Notes: generated by a model from the sequence alone, not told the origin. A DNA stretch of 64,000 bases from Gentiana macrophylla (GCA_026214975.1 CM047815.1:84340800-84404799), one strand, 5' to 3'; positions 37,219 through 48,880 are shown, counted from the first letter of the stretch. Made by a program: numbers and translations.

Positions 37219-38343
37219 TGTATCCCCAACTGCATTGACATCAGCTTAATTAATTTTAAAACGTCAACCAATTTCAAAAAAAATATAATGAAATAAATAA
37301 AACAAAAAACCACTAAACCTTTCTTCCTTGCAATGTAAATTCCAAGTTGGACGATGAAAGACTCTTTTTCAATTCCCATTTTTGCATAAGAGGGATAGCT
37401 TTTTTGTTTATTAACTTACAAAGATTGCCCATGCATGGAATGGCTTCAAAAGCCCATACCTAAAGCAAATAAAACATAGTTTTTATATATATATTTAACA
37501 TAAACTATGAACATCTAAGGACAAATACAAGTATCTCAAATACAAATTAGAACAAACGAATGCATACCATTACACCGAACGGAAACCCATACAATGAATA
37601 TTGTATTTTCTCCACGTCCTCACTAAACCATGCTGACATGTCCCGTTTGAAGATTCGTACTGTGTTATAATAAGCCAAACTCCCCCAAGGATATCGGTTG
37701 AATGATTTCAAATCATCCACCCACTCGAACCACCACCATTCCATTGTTTTGCACTCCTCCGCCCCCAACAAAACATATGCTAAAATAACTATCAAACCTA
37801 ACTTATAACGATCCGTTTCGTTGTCTACTCTACCAACAAATACATTCATCAACTCCTTCCTATTTATCGTCTTCATATTTGGAAAATATCGAGTCACAAG
37901 ACGACTCTCTTTACCTTTCGTCTTGTCGTAATGACTATCACTACCGATCATAAATCCGGTAACTAGAGCAAATTCTTCGATCCCAAATCTCAACGCCTTA
38001 CCACCGACCTTAAACCAAACAGCATCATCCATTAATTCATCATTTTCGGTTTCAATTACCTTTCCTTTCCCCTTCCCTTTCTCTTTTCCTTTTCCCTCTC
38101 CTTTTCCCTCTCCTTTTCATTATCTTTGTAAATCAACACTCTCATCAACAGATGATGAACTAATTGCTTTGCTTGAATCTCTCTCACATCTAATAAGCTA
38201 CCGAAAGCACTCTGTTCAAATAATTCTTTATGAATGTCATCTAATTTTTTGTACACCGTTGAAACAATTTTCATGACACTGCGGTTGCAAATTTCACATT
38301 TTCTTGTACGGGCTTTTGGGGTGAGTTTGTAAGCAAGCTCCAT
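37219..38343 (-). pseudogene. DUF1985 gene, 5' half of the DUF1985/Ulp1 gene split by Athila
   Basis: N-terminal exon from MELAYKLTPKARTRKCEIC at 38343. It has a four-cysteine-like start and a Glu/Lys/Arg run made of simple repeat (38060-38120), where the frame shifts. The DUF1985 part follows: 38032-37568 (FKVGGKALRFGIEEFALVTG, RYKLGLIVILAYVLLG, WSYL-like WGSLAYYNTV, YSLYGFPFGVM), then 37459-37319 (VWAFEAIPCMGN), then an exon start at 37244 (LMSMQLGI) that runs into the Athila. It resumes at 22831 as HPKLRPTELERQRLSYL in the same frame. DUF1985 is a plant-specific domain of unknown role, commonly fused to an Ulp1 protease. Splice sites fit GT-AG. Whether this is a host gene or cargo of a Mutator-like element is not decided. 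Confidence 0.8.
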
Positions 38344-39270
38344 TATATATATTATTCAGTCGATAAATTACAACAATCAAAATGGTGAAACTCATAAATT
38401 GCAATAATAATAAACATATCTAACCCAGATAGAACCACATAACCAGAAATCATCGTCCTTCAACTAATTGAATACCCACAACCTCATAAAACGAAAATGC
38501 CTATCTAAACAAGACACAAAAAGAGGTGATTTTAACGAAACAACAAAGCAAGAATCAAATTAAACACAAAAAACGATGATAAATGAAAATCATGAACAAT
38601 CATCAAACAAAAATCATATTATAACAGCAAAGAAAAACCATCAAACAAAAATCACAAGCATGAATGCCAATGAAAATGATAATTATGCAGATGCAGAAGA
38701 TGAGAGAGTAATCAATCATATTTGGTGAATGTACCTTGTCAGAGTAGATTTCAGGTTTGAAATTTTGAATTGGAAATTGGGCACAGAATTAGGTCGAACG
38801 TCTTCCCTTATACAAAATTTTCAGTTTTCTTTCTGCTTAAAAAACAAAAAATCTGAACGGTTAAGGAAAGGAATTACCCAATTTCCGGCAAGAGCCAATT
38901 ACCCAATTTCCGGAGAAGAGTCAATTACCCAATTTCGCAAAACTGAAAGGAATTACCCAATTTATTCTTATCATCGGAAAAGCTATCACCTCTCAAAGGG
39001 TTAAGGAAAGGAGAAGGAGAGAACGGCGGTTGGGATTGGAAAGAAGAACCAGAATGGGAAAATGAAGGGGAGAAGGGGAGAAGGGGAGAAGGGGAGAACG
39101 GTTAATGAAGAAGAAGAAGTAAGTTGGTTTCAGTCACTAATGAAGAAGAATTAAGGGGAAAAGTTGAGGTTTAGGATTTTTAAACAATTTTCTTTTTTTT
39201 TTAATAAAAAAATGTGGGAAATTGTGGTCAACCCGTTTTTCTAAACTCACTTTCCAAAACAGCCGTATTT
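38344..39270 (-). promoter_or_regulatory. Upstream region of the DUF1985/Ulp1 gene with tandem repeats
   Basis: Contains four copies of a roughly 27-bp unit starting AATTACCCAATTTC (about 38872-38970) and a GGGGAGAA microsatellite (39065-39098). These are the likely promoter and leader. Near 39275 the minus strand starts a GGGAGAATGAGTAAATACGG stretch that could be a transposon end, but no matching inverted copy was found. Confidence 0.45.
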
Positions 39271-39824
39271 ACTCATTCTCCCTTATTGAGTACATTTTTT
39301 TGGCAATAGGTTGAAAACTCATGATTGGGTAAGCATCCCATCTCGAGGGAACGAAATTGGTATATGCAGCTGACCTGGAGATGTGGGGGTGGAGGGAAGG
39401 GTATCATCAAAGGAGGAGGTGCAACCGGAGGAGAAAAAGCCTTCATCCGAGATGTGGTATATATGAGACTGTAAGTTGTATTCGGACTTCTGATTCTTTC
39501 CGCTGTTGATTTAGGTTGCAAAAACTGGGGGTGATAAGTGGAAAAAGTTGTCAGAGGCTGTAAGATTTTTTCATTTATTTTCTTTCCCTTTCAATTAATC
39601 AACTCTGCACAATTCTCTGGAAATCTTCATTTCATTTGCTGATTCTTTGATTCCTAAATTTCTTTGATTCCTAAATTATTTTCTTTAGGAGAAAGCACCA
39701 TATGTTGTTAAGGTAGAAAAGAGAAAAACAAGAAATATGTACCTTTAATTCAATTATTCATCACCCTTTTTTCTCTAATTTCCATTTTTGATGTATGAAA
39801 GTGAAATAAAATCTGAACTGTACA
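39271..39824. other. Unassigned, before the sucrose synthase remnant
   Basis: No conserved coding signal. A CTTTGATTCCTAAATT direct repeat lies at 39640-39680. May include unreadable 5' parts of the sucrose synthase copy. Confidence 0.35.
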
Positions 39825-41312
39825 GGGTTGTTCTATCTTCTGGGATTGCCTGACACCGGAGGACAGGTAGAGGTTTTTTTTTTTTTTTTTACCTTACTTA
39901 ATTATTTGGGGAAATTCATATAACTACTACTTACATGCAATTGAATATACATTCTTTGTGGTTCCAGAAGGTAGTATATGTGTTAGATCAAGCAGTTGCC
40001 TTTGAAGAGGAATTGCTCATGAGAATTAAGCAGCAAGATCTCAATGCCAAGCCTCAAATCCTTGTGGTAAGTTTCGAGCAATACACATATATCTGTATTT
40101 TAATATTTTCACTGTCACATTATGAAACATATAGTATATGATATGGGATTATGCAAGTTACCAGACTGATCCCTGATGCAAAAGGCACTATGTGCAATCA
40201 AGAATTAGAACCGATAAACAATACTAAGCATTTACACATTTTTAGAGTTCCATTTAAGAAAGAAAATGGTGAAATTGTTCCCCATTGGATTTCTAGATCT
40301 GACATCTATACTTACCTAGAGAGGTTTACTCAGGTAGTATACCCTTTTACCCCACCCTCCCTTCATACAAAATCTAGGGTTTTTTTCCTTTCGATATATT
40401 AATTTTATGCTATGTACTTTTAGTTTCAGTCAACAGGATGCAACCAACAAATTATTGAGGTTCTGGAAGGAAAACCGGATTTAATTATTGGGAACTATAC
40501 TGATGGGAATCTGGTGGCATTATTAATGGCCAGCAAACTTGGGATAATTTTGGTACATTATTTTATATATAGTTACATTTAAACTGCTCAGTTGAATAGG
40601 CAAAAGATACTGGCATTCCACATTAATTGTCCAGGGAACAATAGCACATGCTTTGGAGAAGACGAAGTACGAAGATTCAGACTTCAAATGGAAGGAACTG
40701 GACCCAAAGTATCATTTCTCATGTCAATTTACAGCTGATTTTGATCGCGATGAATACAGCTGATTTTGTCATTACAAGTACCTACCAAGATATAGCTGGA
40801 AGGTAGGAACAAGTTTCTGTCAAATCAAAATGCTTTACTTCATAGGAATAATCAAAGCATAGTTACGATTTTCTCTAACTTTTTTGCAGCAAAGATTGGC
40901 CAGGCCAATACGAGAACCATACTGCATTTTCACTTCCGGTACTTTACAGGGTTGTTTCAGGAACGAATGTTTTCGATCCAAAATTTACACATTGCTTCTC
41001 CAGGAGTAGACCAATCAGTCTATTTCCCCATACGGAAAAAGATAGAAGACTGACACAGTTTCAGTCTTCTATAGAAGAACTTCTCTATAGTAAAGTTGAA
41101 AATGATGAACATATGTAAGTTTTAATTATCAAATTGAAGGCGTCAAATAGCATTCGTTTACATTCTAAGCTATAACGTGCGGTTTGGTTTTTTGCGTAAA
41201 TAAACAGAGGGTTCCTAGAAGATAGAACAAAGCCTCTTAAATTCTCCATGGCAAGGCTTGATATCTTCAAATATGAGAAGCCAAATCAGGTTCTGCTGCG
41301 GAATTCCCCAAA
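39825..41312 (+). pseudogene. Sucrose synthase pseudogene fragment, introns kept
   Basis: Middle part of a plant sucrose synthase (UDP-glucose + fructose from sucrose + UDP; cytosol and plasma membrane). Exon by exon: LLGLPDTGGQ (39825-39866), VVYVLDQAVAFEEELLMRIKQQDL (about 39970-40068), RLIPDAKGTMCNQELE..HIFRVPFKKENGEIV (40155-40332), [15 protein letters not shown] (about 40435-40551), [27 protein letters not shown] (40635-40800), [20 protein letters not shown] (40892-41115), FLEDRTKPLKFSMARLD (41208-41312). Introns have GT-AG ends. A one-base insertion near 40740 and frame changes near 41000 break the frame. The N-terminal regulatory part and most of the glucosyltransferase C-terminus are missing; after MARLD the sequence is unrelated. 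It resembles the SUS5-7 type only loosely. Confidence 0.88.
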
Positions 41313-41370
41313 GGTAATTGCTATCGCGATTCTATCATAGTATTGTGTCACTAGGCATTTGTAAATCATT

Positions 41371-41670
41371 GACGAACTGATTGATTAATACGAGTCTCAC
41401 CATCAATGGACTATACAAGTGCATACTGACCTAGAAAAGTGTAGTGCTTCAACATTGTGCCGGTAAACCACCCATCATTTTTGGACTGATTGATACATGT
41501 CTCAAGATCAATGATCTTTGGACGAACTGATTGATTAATACGAGTCTCACCATCAATGGACTATGCAAGTGAGCACTGACCTAGCAAAGTGTAGTGCTTC
41601 AACATTGTGCCCGTAAACCACCGATCATTCTCGGACTGATTGATACATGTCTCAAGATCAATGATCTACA
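41371..41670 (+). repeat. 150-bp tandem duplication (module R)
   Basis: Two copies of 150 bp (41371-41520 and 41521-41670), each starting GACGAACTGATTGATTAATA and ending around ACATGTCTCAAGATCAATG. A shorter third copy lies at 43117-43174. Confidence 0.9.
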
Positions 41671-42525
41671 AGTGTGTCTTTGCATACCAATAAAATGGAT
41701 TCACTTAATGTAGTTTTTACTATTTTCATCAGCATAATCTTGATATTTCATACCAGTTTCATTGACTGTGAAAAAGATCCATGGCAAATTAGAACACAAG
41801 AAGCCTTAAAAGCAGCTCGCAAGGCGTATAACCCGATCTAGAAAATGTGGTCTCCCAACTTACCCAGAAAATACACAGGTACAATATTTCGTCTCTTTAG
41901 TTACATAATTTAATTAGATACAATATTGAAACTCACATGTAAAAATGATTTTTTTATCGTTTCAGTGCGACTAGAGGCGTTTTTAATCCACGTTAGGGCT
42001 CACGAAAACATAAAAGTCCATCGTGTTTAGCTACGAACCCTATACACCAATACTGGAGATGTCAACCCGATTGGGACAAACATCGTAAGAGGCTATTGTA
42101 TTGCGGCTTAGGGTTCGGTCACCAAACCTCTGGGGGTAGGTATGGAAAATTTTACGTGGTAACCGACCCTTCGGATGATAATGTTGTGAATCCGAAAACC
42201 GGGACATTAAGGCATGATGTGGTTCAGTTAGAGCCACTTTGGATCATATTTCAACACGATATGCGTATTAAGCTAACTCGAGAACTGATAATGACGAGTA
42301 ACAAGACGATTGATAGATGTGGAGCTCGAGTGCATATAGAAAATGGGGGAGGAATTACATTTCAGTATGCGACAAATGTTATAATACATGGAATTCATAT
42401 TCATGATATAAGGAAAGAAACTAGAGGGTTAATAAGAGATGTTGCTAATCGTGTTGGAAATCGTGGGCTGAGTGACGGGATGGAATATCGATCTTTTCAG
42501 CTTCGAATATTTGGATTGATCATAA

Positions 42526-42900
42526 TGTGCAAGAGCCGCGAGGACGGCCAGACATAGTGGAAACCTTAATCCACTCGAGAGTTGGCCCTCATAGCCAGTG
42601 CAGAACCCTTCTGGGGGCTCATCGGCAAATTGATGGTGACCGGAGAGGAGTCGGGTCTCAAATTGGGGGCTAGGGATATTGCACTTCCGGCAGAGTCTAG
42701 TAACGTCCTCAAGAGAAAGGGCACTCAGACAGCCTTTGGGACCTTACCATCCATTCTGGTTACTAGTTTCTTGGGTTGGTTGGGAACAGAAGGAGAAGAG
42801 GCCTCTGCTTCGCCGGAGTCTTGCCGGATAAGAGGATCAGAAAGAGCAGGCACCGGGGTTTGGCTACGGGAAGGTGTGTTGCTACCCCTATCAGAATGTC
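42526..42900. other. Foreign insert in the pectate lyase fragment, possibly organelle-derived
   Basis: About 375 bp that interrupt the lyase match between IDHN and CDDGL. It is clearly richer in G+C than its surroundings, has no intron-like or repeat features, and its purine-rich blocks (GGAGAAGAGGCCTC, CGGCAGAG) look like plant mitochondrial DNA. That origin is a guess from texture. Confidence 0.35.
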
Positions 42901-42984
42901 ATGTTGTGATGATGGACTAATAGATGCTATTGATGGTTCTACGGCTATCACTATATCGAATTCGTATTTCACTAATCACAATGA

Positions 42985-42993
42985 GGTAATAAT

Positions 42994-43033
<40 letters not shown>
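42985..43033. repeat. (TAA)n and (TA)n microsatellite
   Basis: AATAATAATA followed by about 19 TA repeats inside the pectate lyase intron. Confidence 0.95.
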
Positions 43034-43035
<2 letters not shown>

Positions 43036-43116
43036 TAATGCTTAATTTGCTTCTTAATTACTTTATTGAATTCAATTTGAAATGAAATTACATGTTTTTA
43101 GGTTATGCTATTCGGT

Positions 43117-43174
43117 GCGGACTGATTGATACATGTCTCAAGATCAATGATCTACAAGTGTGTCTTTCCCTACC
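43117..43174 (+). repeat. Third, partial copy of module R
   Basis: CGGACTGATTGATACATGTC and the following CAATGATCTACAAGTGTGTC match the end of the 41521-41670 copy. It sits exactly where the pectate lyase match stops and 45 bp before the bHLH fragment. Confidence 0.85.
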
Positions 43175-43214
43175 ATAATGCATAGCATTGAATATAACGT
43201 ATGAGAATGAAATT

Positions 43215-43634
43215 AATAATTGCACTTTGAAGGGGAAAGGAGGAATATGAAAGACACAAGAGTGGAGATTTCCTGTGTATCAAAACCAGGTCTTTTGTTG
43301 TCAACATTGACAACACTAGAGGCACAAGGCCTTGAGATTCAACAATGTGTCATTAGCTGCTTTAGTGACTTCACTCTTCATGCTTCTTGCTTTAAGGTAC
43401 ATCCAATCTCATTATTCAACTTTAAAGAATGTCTGGTCATTCCCTTTCCCCGAACGCTTCTTTATTGTATAGACTCAAATGATCCGAAATACATCATAAT
43501 CGATTCGATTTGACACACATGTAGAACAAACATCAATTCGGGTTCAGTCTAAGTGGAACAAAGAAGTAATCAAAGTTCAGAAGATGTAAAGCAGGCGTTG
43601 TTTAGAAATACTGGATTTGGAGGCGCTGTTTAAA
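43215..43634 (+). pseudogene. 3' end of a bHLH transcription factor gene (bHLH93/61-like), fragment
   Basis: First exon part 43215-43396: ERRNMKDTRVEISCVSKPGLLLSTLTTLEAQGLEIQQCVISCFSDFTLHASCFK, the C-terminal ACT-like domain of plant bHLH factors of the bHLH93/61 group. A GT donor follows. The last exon (about 43550-43632) reads QRSNQSSEDVKQALFRNTGFGGAV and a stop, which fits the usual end of these proteins. The DNA-binding helix-loop-helix is absent, so it cannot act as a factor. Both exons are open, so the fragment may be young. Confidence 0.82.
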
Positions 43635-46084
43635 GTCTAAATCGCTTTTAATCCGAATACAATGGACTTATGAAAATCGGGCAAAGATTGACATTGGTCA
43701 TATGATCAGTGTCGATCAAGTCAACTTTATGCACTTTGTGGTGCTCGATCTTATTGAACATTTCAACGGGAATTGCTATGTATATAGATGTTCCTAATTA
43801 TGGATCTTTTTTATTTACTATTTATTTTCGGTGTTTAATTTATAAAATTAAGATCTCACTGGTTTTCTACTAGCAAAATATGACAAAAGTATAATTAAAG
43901 CAAACCCTAAACCTTTCAAAAAACAAAAGGAAACTAAGGCATGTATGAGAATTTTGGAAAATACATCACTTTTCATGAAAAAACGGAAAAGACATCCAAT
44001 ATAGAACAATTTATATTAACGATAGAAAATCATCAGCTAAAATAAAATGAAACGCCAACTCACACACTGTTGTTGAGAACAAGGTTAAAACTTCTAAACA
44101 TACAAGTTTCTTTCAAGCATATTGCACAAAAAGGATAGAATGCTTGGACTTGAAGTGAGAATCAATCAAATCCGAATTGATCCCTCCACAAAAAGGGTAC
44201 GTTGATCCTAACCATCTCTGGGCTAGGTTTACAGAATGAGTTTGATTTGCAAACTAAATGAAGGACCTTAATACACAAGGATATGAGAGGGTGACTGATT
44301 GCATCACAAGCAACAATGACTGAAGAAGGAAACATCCAAAATCTAATCACATGAAAAGCAAGCCTCATAAGACAAAAAATTATCAACACGCCTTTTTAGT
44401 GCCGCCTGCACCGAGTAGAAAAGATTATACATCAGGTCTGATATGCCTCATTGTCTTGTTACCTAGTGGATAAGCCCCCTAGGCATGATACAATGGGTAC
44501 ATCAGACATTAGCTCTGATATGCCTCATTGTCATACAAAGATATGACGAAAAAAGGATCACATAAAATCCATTATATACAAAGAAGATCACACAGCTCAA
44601 AGCTCGAACGACAAGAGTATTATATATTCCGAGTTGTCAAAGCTGATGTTGTATTGTTATAAAAATGTAAGGTCATTTGGAAGTCGGCTGGGCCTGCCTT
44701 CATCAAAATATAAGTGGCTCTTAGAGGAACTCTCCATTCCCCAGCTCTAACCGATGCATCGTTAGTTATTGCCACATGTATAGAACACAACTTAGGCTCA
44801 CTGCATGTCTCAAGTGCATGTGATTGCAATAGGAGTATGGATGATCTAACCAATAAATGACCAAACGGTTTGGAAAAACCTATGTAAACGGCTATCATGT
44901 TGAGCCTACCACAGACAATTTTGATTATCCTCTAGTCTCCGTCTTAGAGAGCTTTAGATCAGGTCTTAACCCTAAGCACAAAGAGCTTTTAGATCAGGTC
45001 TTTAACCTAAGTAGAAGTCAAACAATGCAGATATCACTCGAACCGAATTTCATATCAGTCGGTCCAGACACTGAAGGCTAAAGCCTTCAAGCAAAACATA
45101 AAAAAGACAAATAGACAATTCCCTTCTGAAGGAATTTCGATCAGAGGCCATACCTGGCTAAGGGCTAGTTTCTCTTTGCATTATTAGTGGATCACATCAA
45201 GAACTAAAGCACACCTGTCAAACTTAGTAAAACCTTTGATCCATAGTAAACCGTTGAGAATGATAAGGAAATCCAACATCATATCCCATCCAAAACAAGG
45301 TGCAGAAAAATTGACTGGAAGGATCAACAAGTGGTACACAACGGCAAGAAAGCAATGAAAACAACATAAAAGATCAATGCTTTCTACTGCCCACAAAATC
45401 ATTGCAGGATAGAATAATGAACCTGTATACCGGACTCAACTCCTGCCCCTGTAGAGGAGAATAGCCGCTTTTCCTATGGTTCTTACAGCGTCGTCGTTTA
45501 ATAAATGCACAGATTAACACGATGGAGCCAACCTAGAAGGAGTACAAGTGCTTTTACTAAAAAATAAGGTACAGTGATAGATAATGGTAATAATCAAATG
45601 GTAAAGCCTTGCATAATAAAATGAAACAGAGTAATATTACCTAAAGGTGAAGTCTTCACACAAGAATAAAACAAGGCAATACTGAAATCAACAAAGTTGA
45701 ACTTTAAGCACTTCATATAGAATAAGCTCAATCTTTCTAAGTTAATCAGAAAACTCTTTCTCAATCTAATAATCTTACAGTACATGCCATTACACACTCA
45801 ATCAAAGTAAATAACTTGTTTCGAAAGCACGCTTGCAAGGCTAATAATGAATGATCATGCTTACCTAGTGCTAACCAAAGAAGCTGGTAAAGAAAAGCAA
45901 GCACTTTTGGCACATGCAATTGCTAAGCTAGTATTCTGCAATTAGATACACTATTAAAAAATGTCAGCAGGGCTAAAATTTGGTTCTACACAAGATATGA
46001 TATCAGCGACATGTCCAATGAAATCATGTCGTCTGAACAGCAGGGACTGGGGAACTTCCCACGACAAGCCTCTGAAAGGAGTTG
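43635..46084. other. Long stretch without a recognised gene
   Basis: AT-rich, 2.4 kb. Visible: two copies of GGTCTGATATGCCTCATTGTC-like sequence (44434 and 44513), a short TTTAGATCAGGTCTT direct repeat (44951 and 44988), and several open stretches under 95 codons with no familiar motif on either strand. Parts may be 3' untranslated sequence of the F-box gene. Confidence 0.4.
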
Positions 46085-47358
46085 TTATTGTGGTTGTAAG
46101 AGTAAACCGTAGTGAAAGGATCTTGAAGTAGCATTAGCCAATAACAGCTCACCAGTAGGAAGATTACCAACAGGGACAACAATAGGCAGAAAAAATTCCA
46201 TCAATCTTCTCCGCAAATCTTTAGGCAAACAGGTTACATACTTGGTCCAGATAAAACCTTGGTCATCGTCAAAAATATCACTCCTCACCTTACGCTGCAA
46301 CTCACTAGGCAACAAGGTAACATGTTTGGTCCAGGCAAAGCCATCTTTATCGTCTAAGGTGTAGAGAACCAGTTCCTCCACGTCGGAATCCCATTTAAAT
46401 AATGCCAAACGTCCTTTGAACTGTGTAATCCAACTGCTTTTAAAATGGTAACTATTAAGGTTGGGTGGATGAACCGAGCGGAACTTCTCCTCTTTGAGAT
46501 CAAAAGAAATTAGGAATGGGTGATATAGCCAAAACATACACCCATTGACGCAAAAAAGCTCTGCGTATATGCCACTGGAACCCAATGAACATCTTGACTG
46601 GGTATTTTTTTCCATGACAAAATATCCCTGTTGCTGCTGTTGAGGGTGAGAATATGACAATCTATCAGTCTTGAAAGTGGTCTCGGTCTCGGAATCTCAG
46701 ACATTGCTAGCAACTTGTAAACACCTTCAACAGGTTCAAAACCAAAATGGTAGCCAGGTGCTGACCTAAAACGAGGTTCTGGAAGTTTCATGATTTCACC
46801 TCTCCATACACTAAAGAGAAACAAGCGACTTACTGGTACACCGAAGAAGATGAGACAAAATAAACCATTGATCGTTTGGGTAAGTTCAGGTCTAGAATAT
46901 GATCCTACGCGGTCATTGATGGTCAAACTGTTGAAAAAATCTTTGGGTTGTGCTTGTGCTTCTGCTTCCCTAAGGGTAGAATACCAAAAGCTAGGACGCC
47001 AATAATCATCCACTCTAATAAGCAGTCCGCAAGGATTGTGCTTTAGGTAATCAACACGGAACCAAGGTTGGATGATGATGGACCGCCATAGCTTTGAAAC
47101 ACACATAAACTGGAACAGTTTCTTCACGGGGAGCCTAATTAAAACTTCCACCAACATATCATCATGCCTTAGCTTACCGATCATGCCGTCCGCCTTTTCC
47201 ACCAACATATCATCTTTATGCCTTTGCTTCTTTCCGATCATGTAGTCGTCCTTCCTCACCGCTGTTCTTCTGGCCTTCCTCACCGCTGTTCTTCTCGCCT
47301 TCCTCACCGCTGTTATGCTCGCCTTCCTCATCGCCGACTTATCCTTTACCGTTTTCAT
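46085..47358 (-). pseudogene. F-box protein gene with a single frameshift
   Basis: Substrate-receptor type F-box protein of SCF ubiquitin ligases. From the start at 47358, about 60 residues of Lys/Arg-rich sequence include two copies of a 9-residue repeat (KARRTAVRK). Next comes the F-box (DDMLVEVLIRLPVKKLFQFMCVSKLWRSII) and an F-box-associated beta-propeller-like part (GLFCLIFFG, FGFEPVEGVYKLLAM, SWKKIPSQDVHWVP). At about 46575-46580 the frame shifts by one base. The match continues in the next frame with SGIYAELFCVNGCMFWL, ISFDLKEEKFRSVHPP, LYTLDD and the end at 46085. Everything else is open, so a recent mutation or a sequence error is likely. No intron is needed. Confidence 0.8.
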
Positions 47359-47563
47359 CTTGTATAAATCTCGGGGAGGGTTCTGCCCTTAAATAGATCC
47401 GCAATCCCGAATCCTTTCTGCAAACGCGTTCGGATTTTAAGAAAAAAAAAAAGATTTCTTTCGTGAATTCTACTTTCCTATTCATATATGGATAGATGAT
47501 TGGAAATCCGACCATGAAGCGGAATGGGAATGGGAAAACAACAGGTGAGTCGGAGTCGGACAC

Positions 47564-48430
47564 AAATACGGGTTCAGCTGTTCAGGAAACCTACGGTCCG
47601 TAATATAATAAATCATAGGAAAAATTATTGAAAATATATTTAGAGATTCTTCTTGCAATGTTAAGTTTTCTCACGTGAATACGTTTTTATTTTATTTTAA
47701 TGATTCTCACGTTAATGATTATTGAAAATAATATTAAATTATTATTATTATGAAAATATATTTAGATAGATTCTTGGCCATCCTTCTTTGAATAGGAATA
47801 GGAATAGGAATTTTATTTAGATACTTTGAATATCTTTTTTTTTTATAATAAAAAAAAACCTTTTTTTCCACATAATACCTGTTGCACAAATTTTAACTTT
47901 TCTCACGTGCAGACTTATTTATTTATTTATTTTTGAATTATTCTCACGTGAATACGTAGTTTAATATTATTTTCAATAATCAATAATAAATTATTATGAA
48001 AATATATATATATTAAATTACAGAGAAACACTTTTTTGTTAAGAAATACCCGAGGGAGAAACACTTACATGAGAAATAACTGGTTCTTTTAATATAGTTA
48101 TGATTATGATTATGATATGATTATGATTATGATGATTATGATTTAGGGAGATTGAGGGAAAATGACAAAAACAATTACAAAATGAATAAATAGGACACAA
48201 TCTTTTTTTTAGTTGCTGATATACCCAAATCGGAATGGGGCACTGTTCATCTAGATTGGGTCCACTGCCATGGCCCATTAACATAGATGTTGGGCCTTTA
48301 TCCCCTCTACCCGCGATCATAAGCCCTACCTTACCCGCTGCTCGTAAGTCGCGTCCTACCCGCCATGAATAGGCAAGATCCTGTCTGCTAGACATAAGCC
48401 GGATTCCTCATCTCCATGTGATTTTCCACC
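47564..48430. other. AT-rich intergenic region with an inverted repeat
   Basis: 21-bp perfect inverted arms: ATTATTGAAAATAATATTAA begins at 47718 and its complement ends at 47980, about 220 bp apart. Around them are repeats of TCTCACGTGAATACG (47670, 47944) and TATGAAAATATAT. Possibly an old MITE; no clear target duplication. No gene seen. An ATTATGATTATGAT microsatellite lies at 48100-48140. Confidence 0.5.
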
Positions 48431-48880
48431 CATATGGTCAAGACTGATTTAAAGACAAGGCATACACAAGTCCGCTATTCGCTGATCGCACACTTATCCT
48501 TCTAGCTGGCTATATCTTGACAGCTGGCTAGTCTTGACAAATGGCTAATTTTGACAGCTGGCTAGGACACTTGTATTGCATGCATATTTATCTTTAATTA
48601 TGTATCGTCTTATGAACAGTAAACCGACATAGCCTTAAGTCTATAAATATGAGATCACAATGTAACATGAGAGGATCTATGAACTAATATAAGCTGATAC
48701 ACTCTGCCAATTTGTCGACTCATTTCAATTCTTCTTCACTAAACACTTGTCCGGCAGCCTTGTTTTTGCTCACCGACGAGCTCTCACCGGAGAAATCACA
48801 CATATAAGCCTTATATCCTCAAGATAAACATTGTTACCGCAAATCTGGTGTTCAGCGCAACATCAGTTGCAAAAAGAACA
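48431..48880 (+). repeat. Possible LTR remnant or solo LTR
   Basis: Three copies of GACAGCTGGCTA-like sequence (48508-48567), a TATA-like TATAAATATGAG at 48641, then ATGTAACATGAGAGGATC and an ending CTCTCACCGG...ACCGCAAATC with CTGGTGTTCAGCGC after it. This has the layout of a retrotransposon LTR with a following primer site, but I could not fix its ends or find a partner copy. Confidence 0.35.

Larger units (their letters stand above)
41740..43117 (+). pseudogene. Pectate lyase pseudogene fragment
   Basis: Resembles plant pectate lyases (calcium-dependent cleavage of pectin in the cell wall). The first part (about 41756-41842) has DPWQIRTQEALKAARKAYNP. The long exon from about 42050 has WRCQPDWDKHRKRL, GRYGKFYVVTDPSDDNVVNPKTGTLRH, PLWIIFQHDM, RELIMTSNKTIDRCGA, NVIIHGIHIHDI. 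After an insertion (42526-42900) the match resumes with [27 protein letters not shown] (to about 42985), an intron with a (TA)n run, and VMLFGA (43100-43117). It then stops at a third copy of module R. Stops and indels occur in several exons, and the C-terminal half is missing. Confidence 0.87.

Noticed and set aside
38729..39004. 91-codon plus-strand frame
   Set aside because: Covers the AATTACCCAATTTC tandem repeats upstream of the DUF1985 gene; repetitive and not conserved.
39230..39300. Terminal inverted repeat of a Mutator-like element
   Set aside because: The GGGAGAATGAG stretch looks suitable, but I could not find the inverted partner on the left side or a 9-bp duplication.
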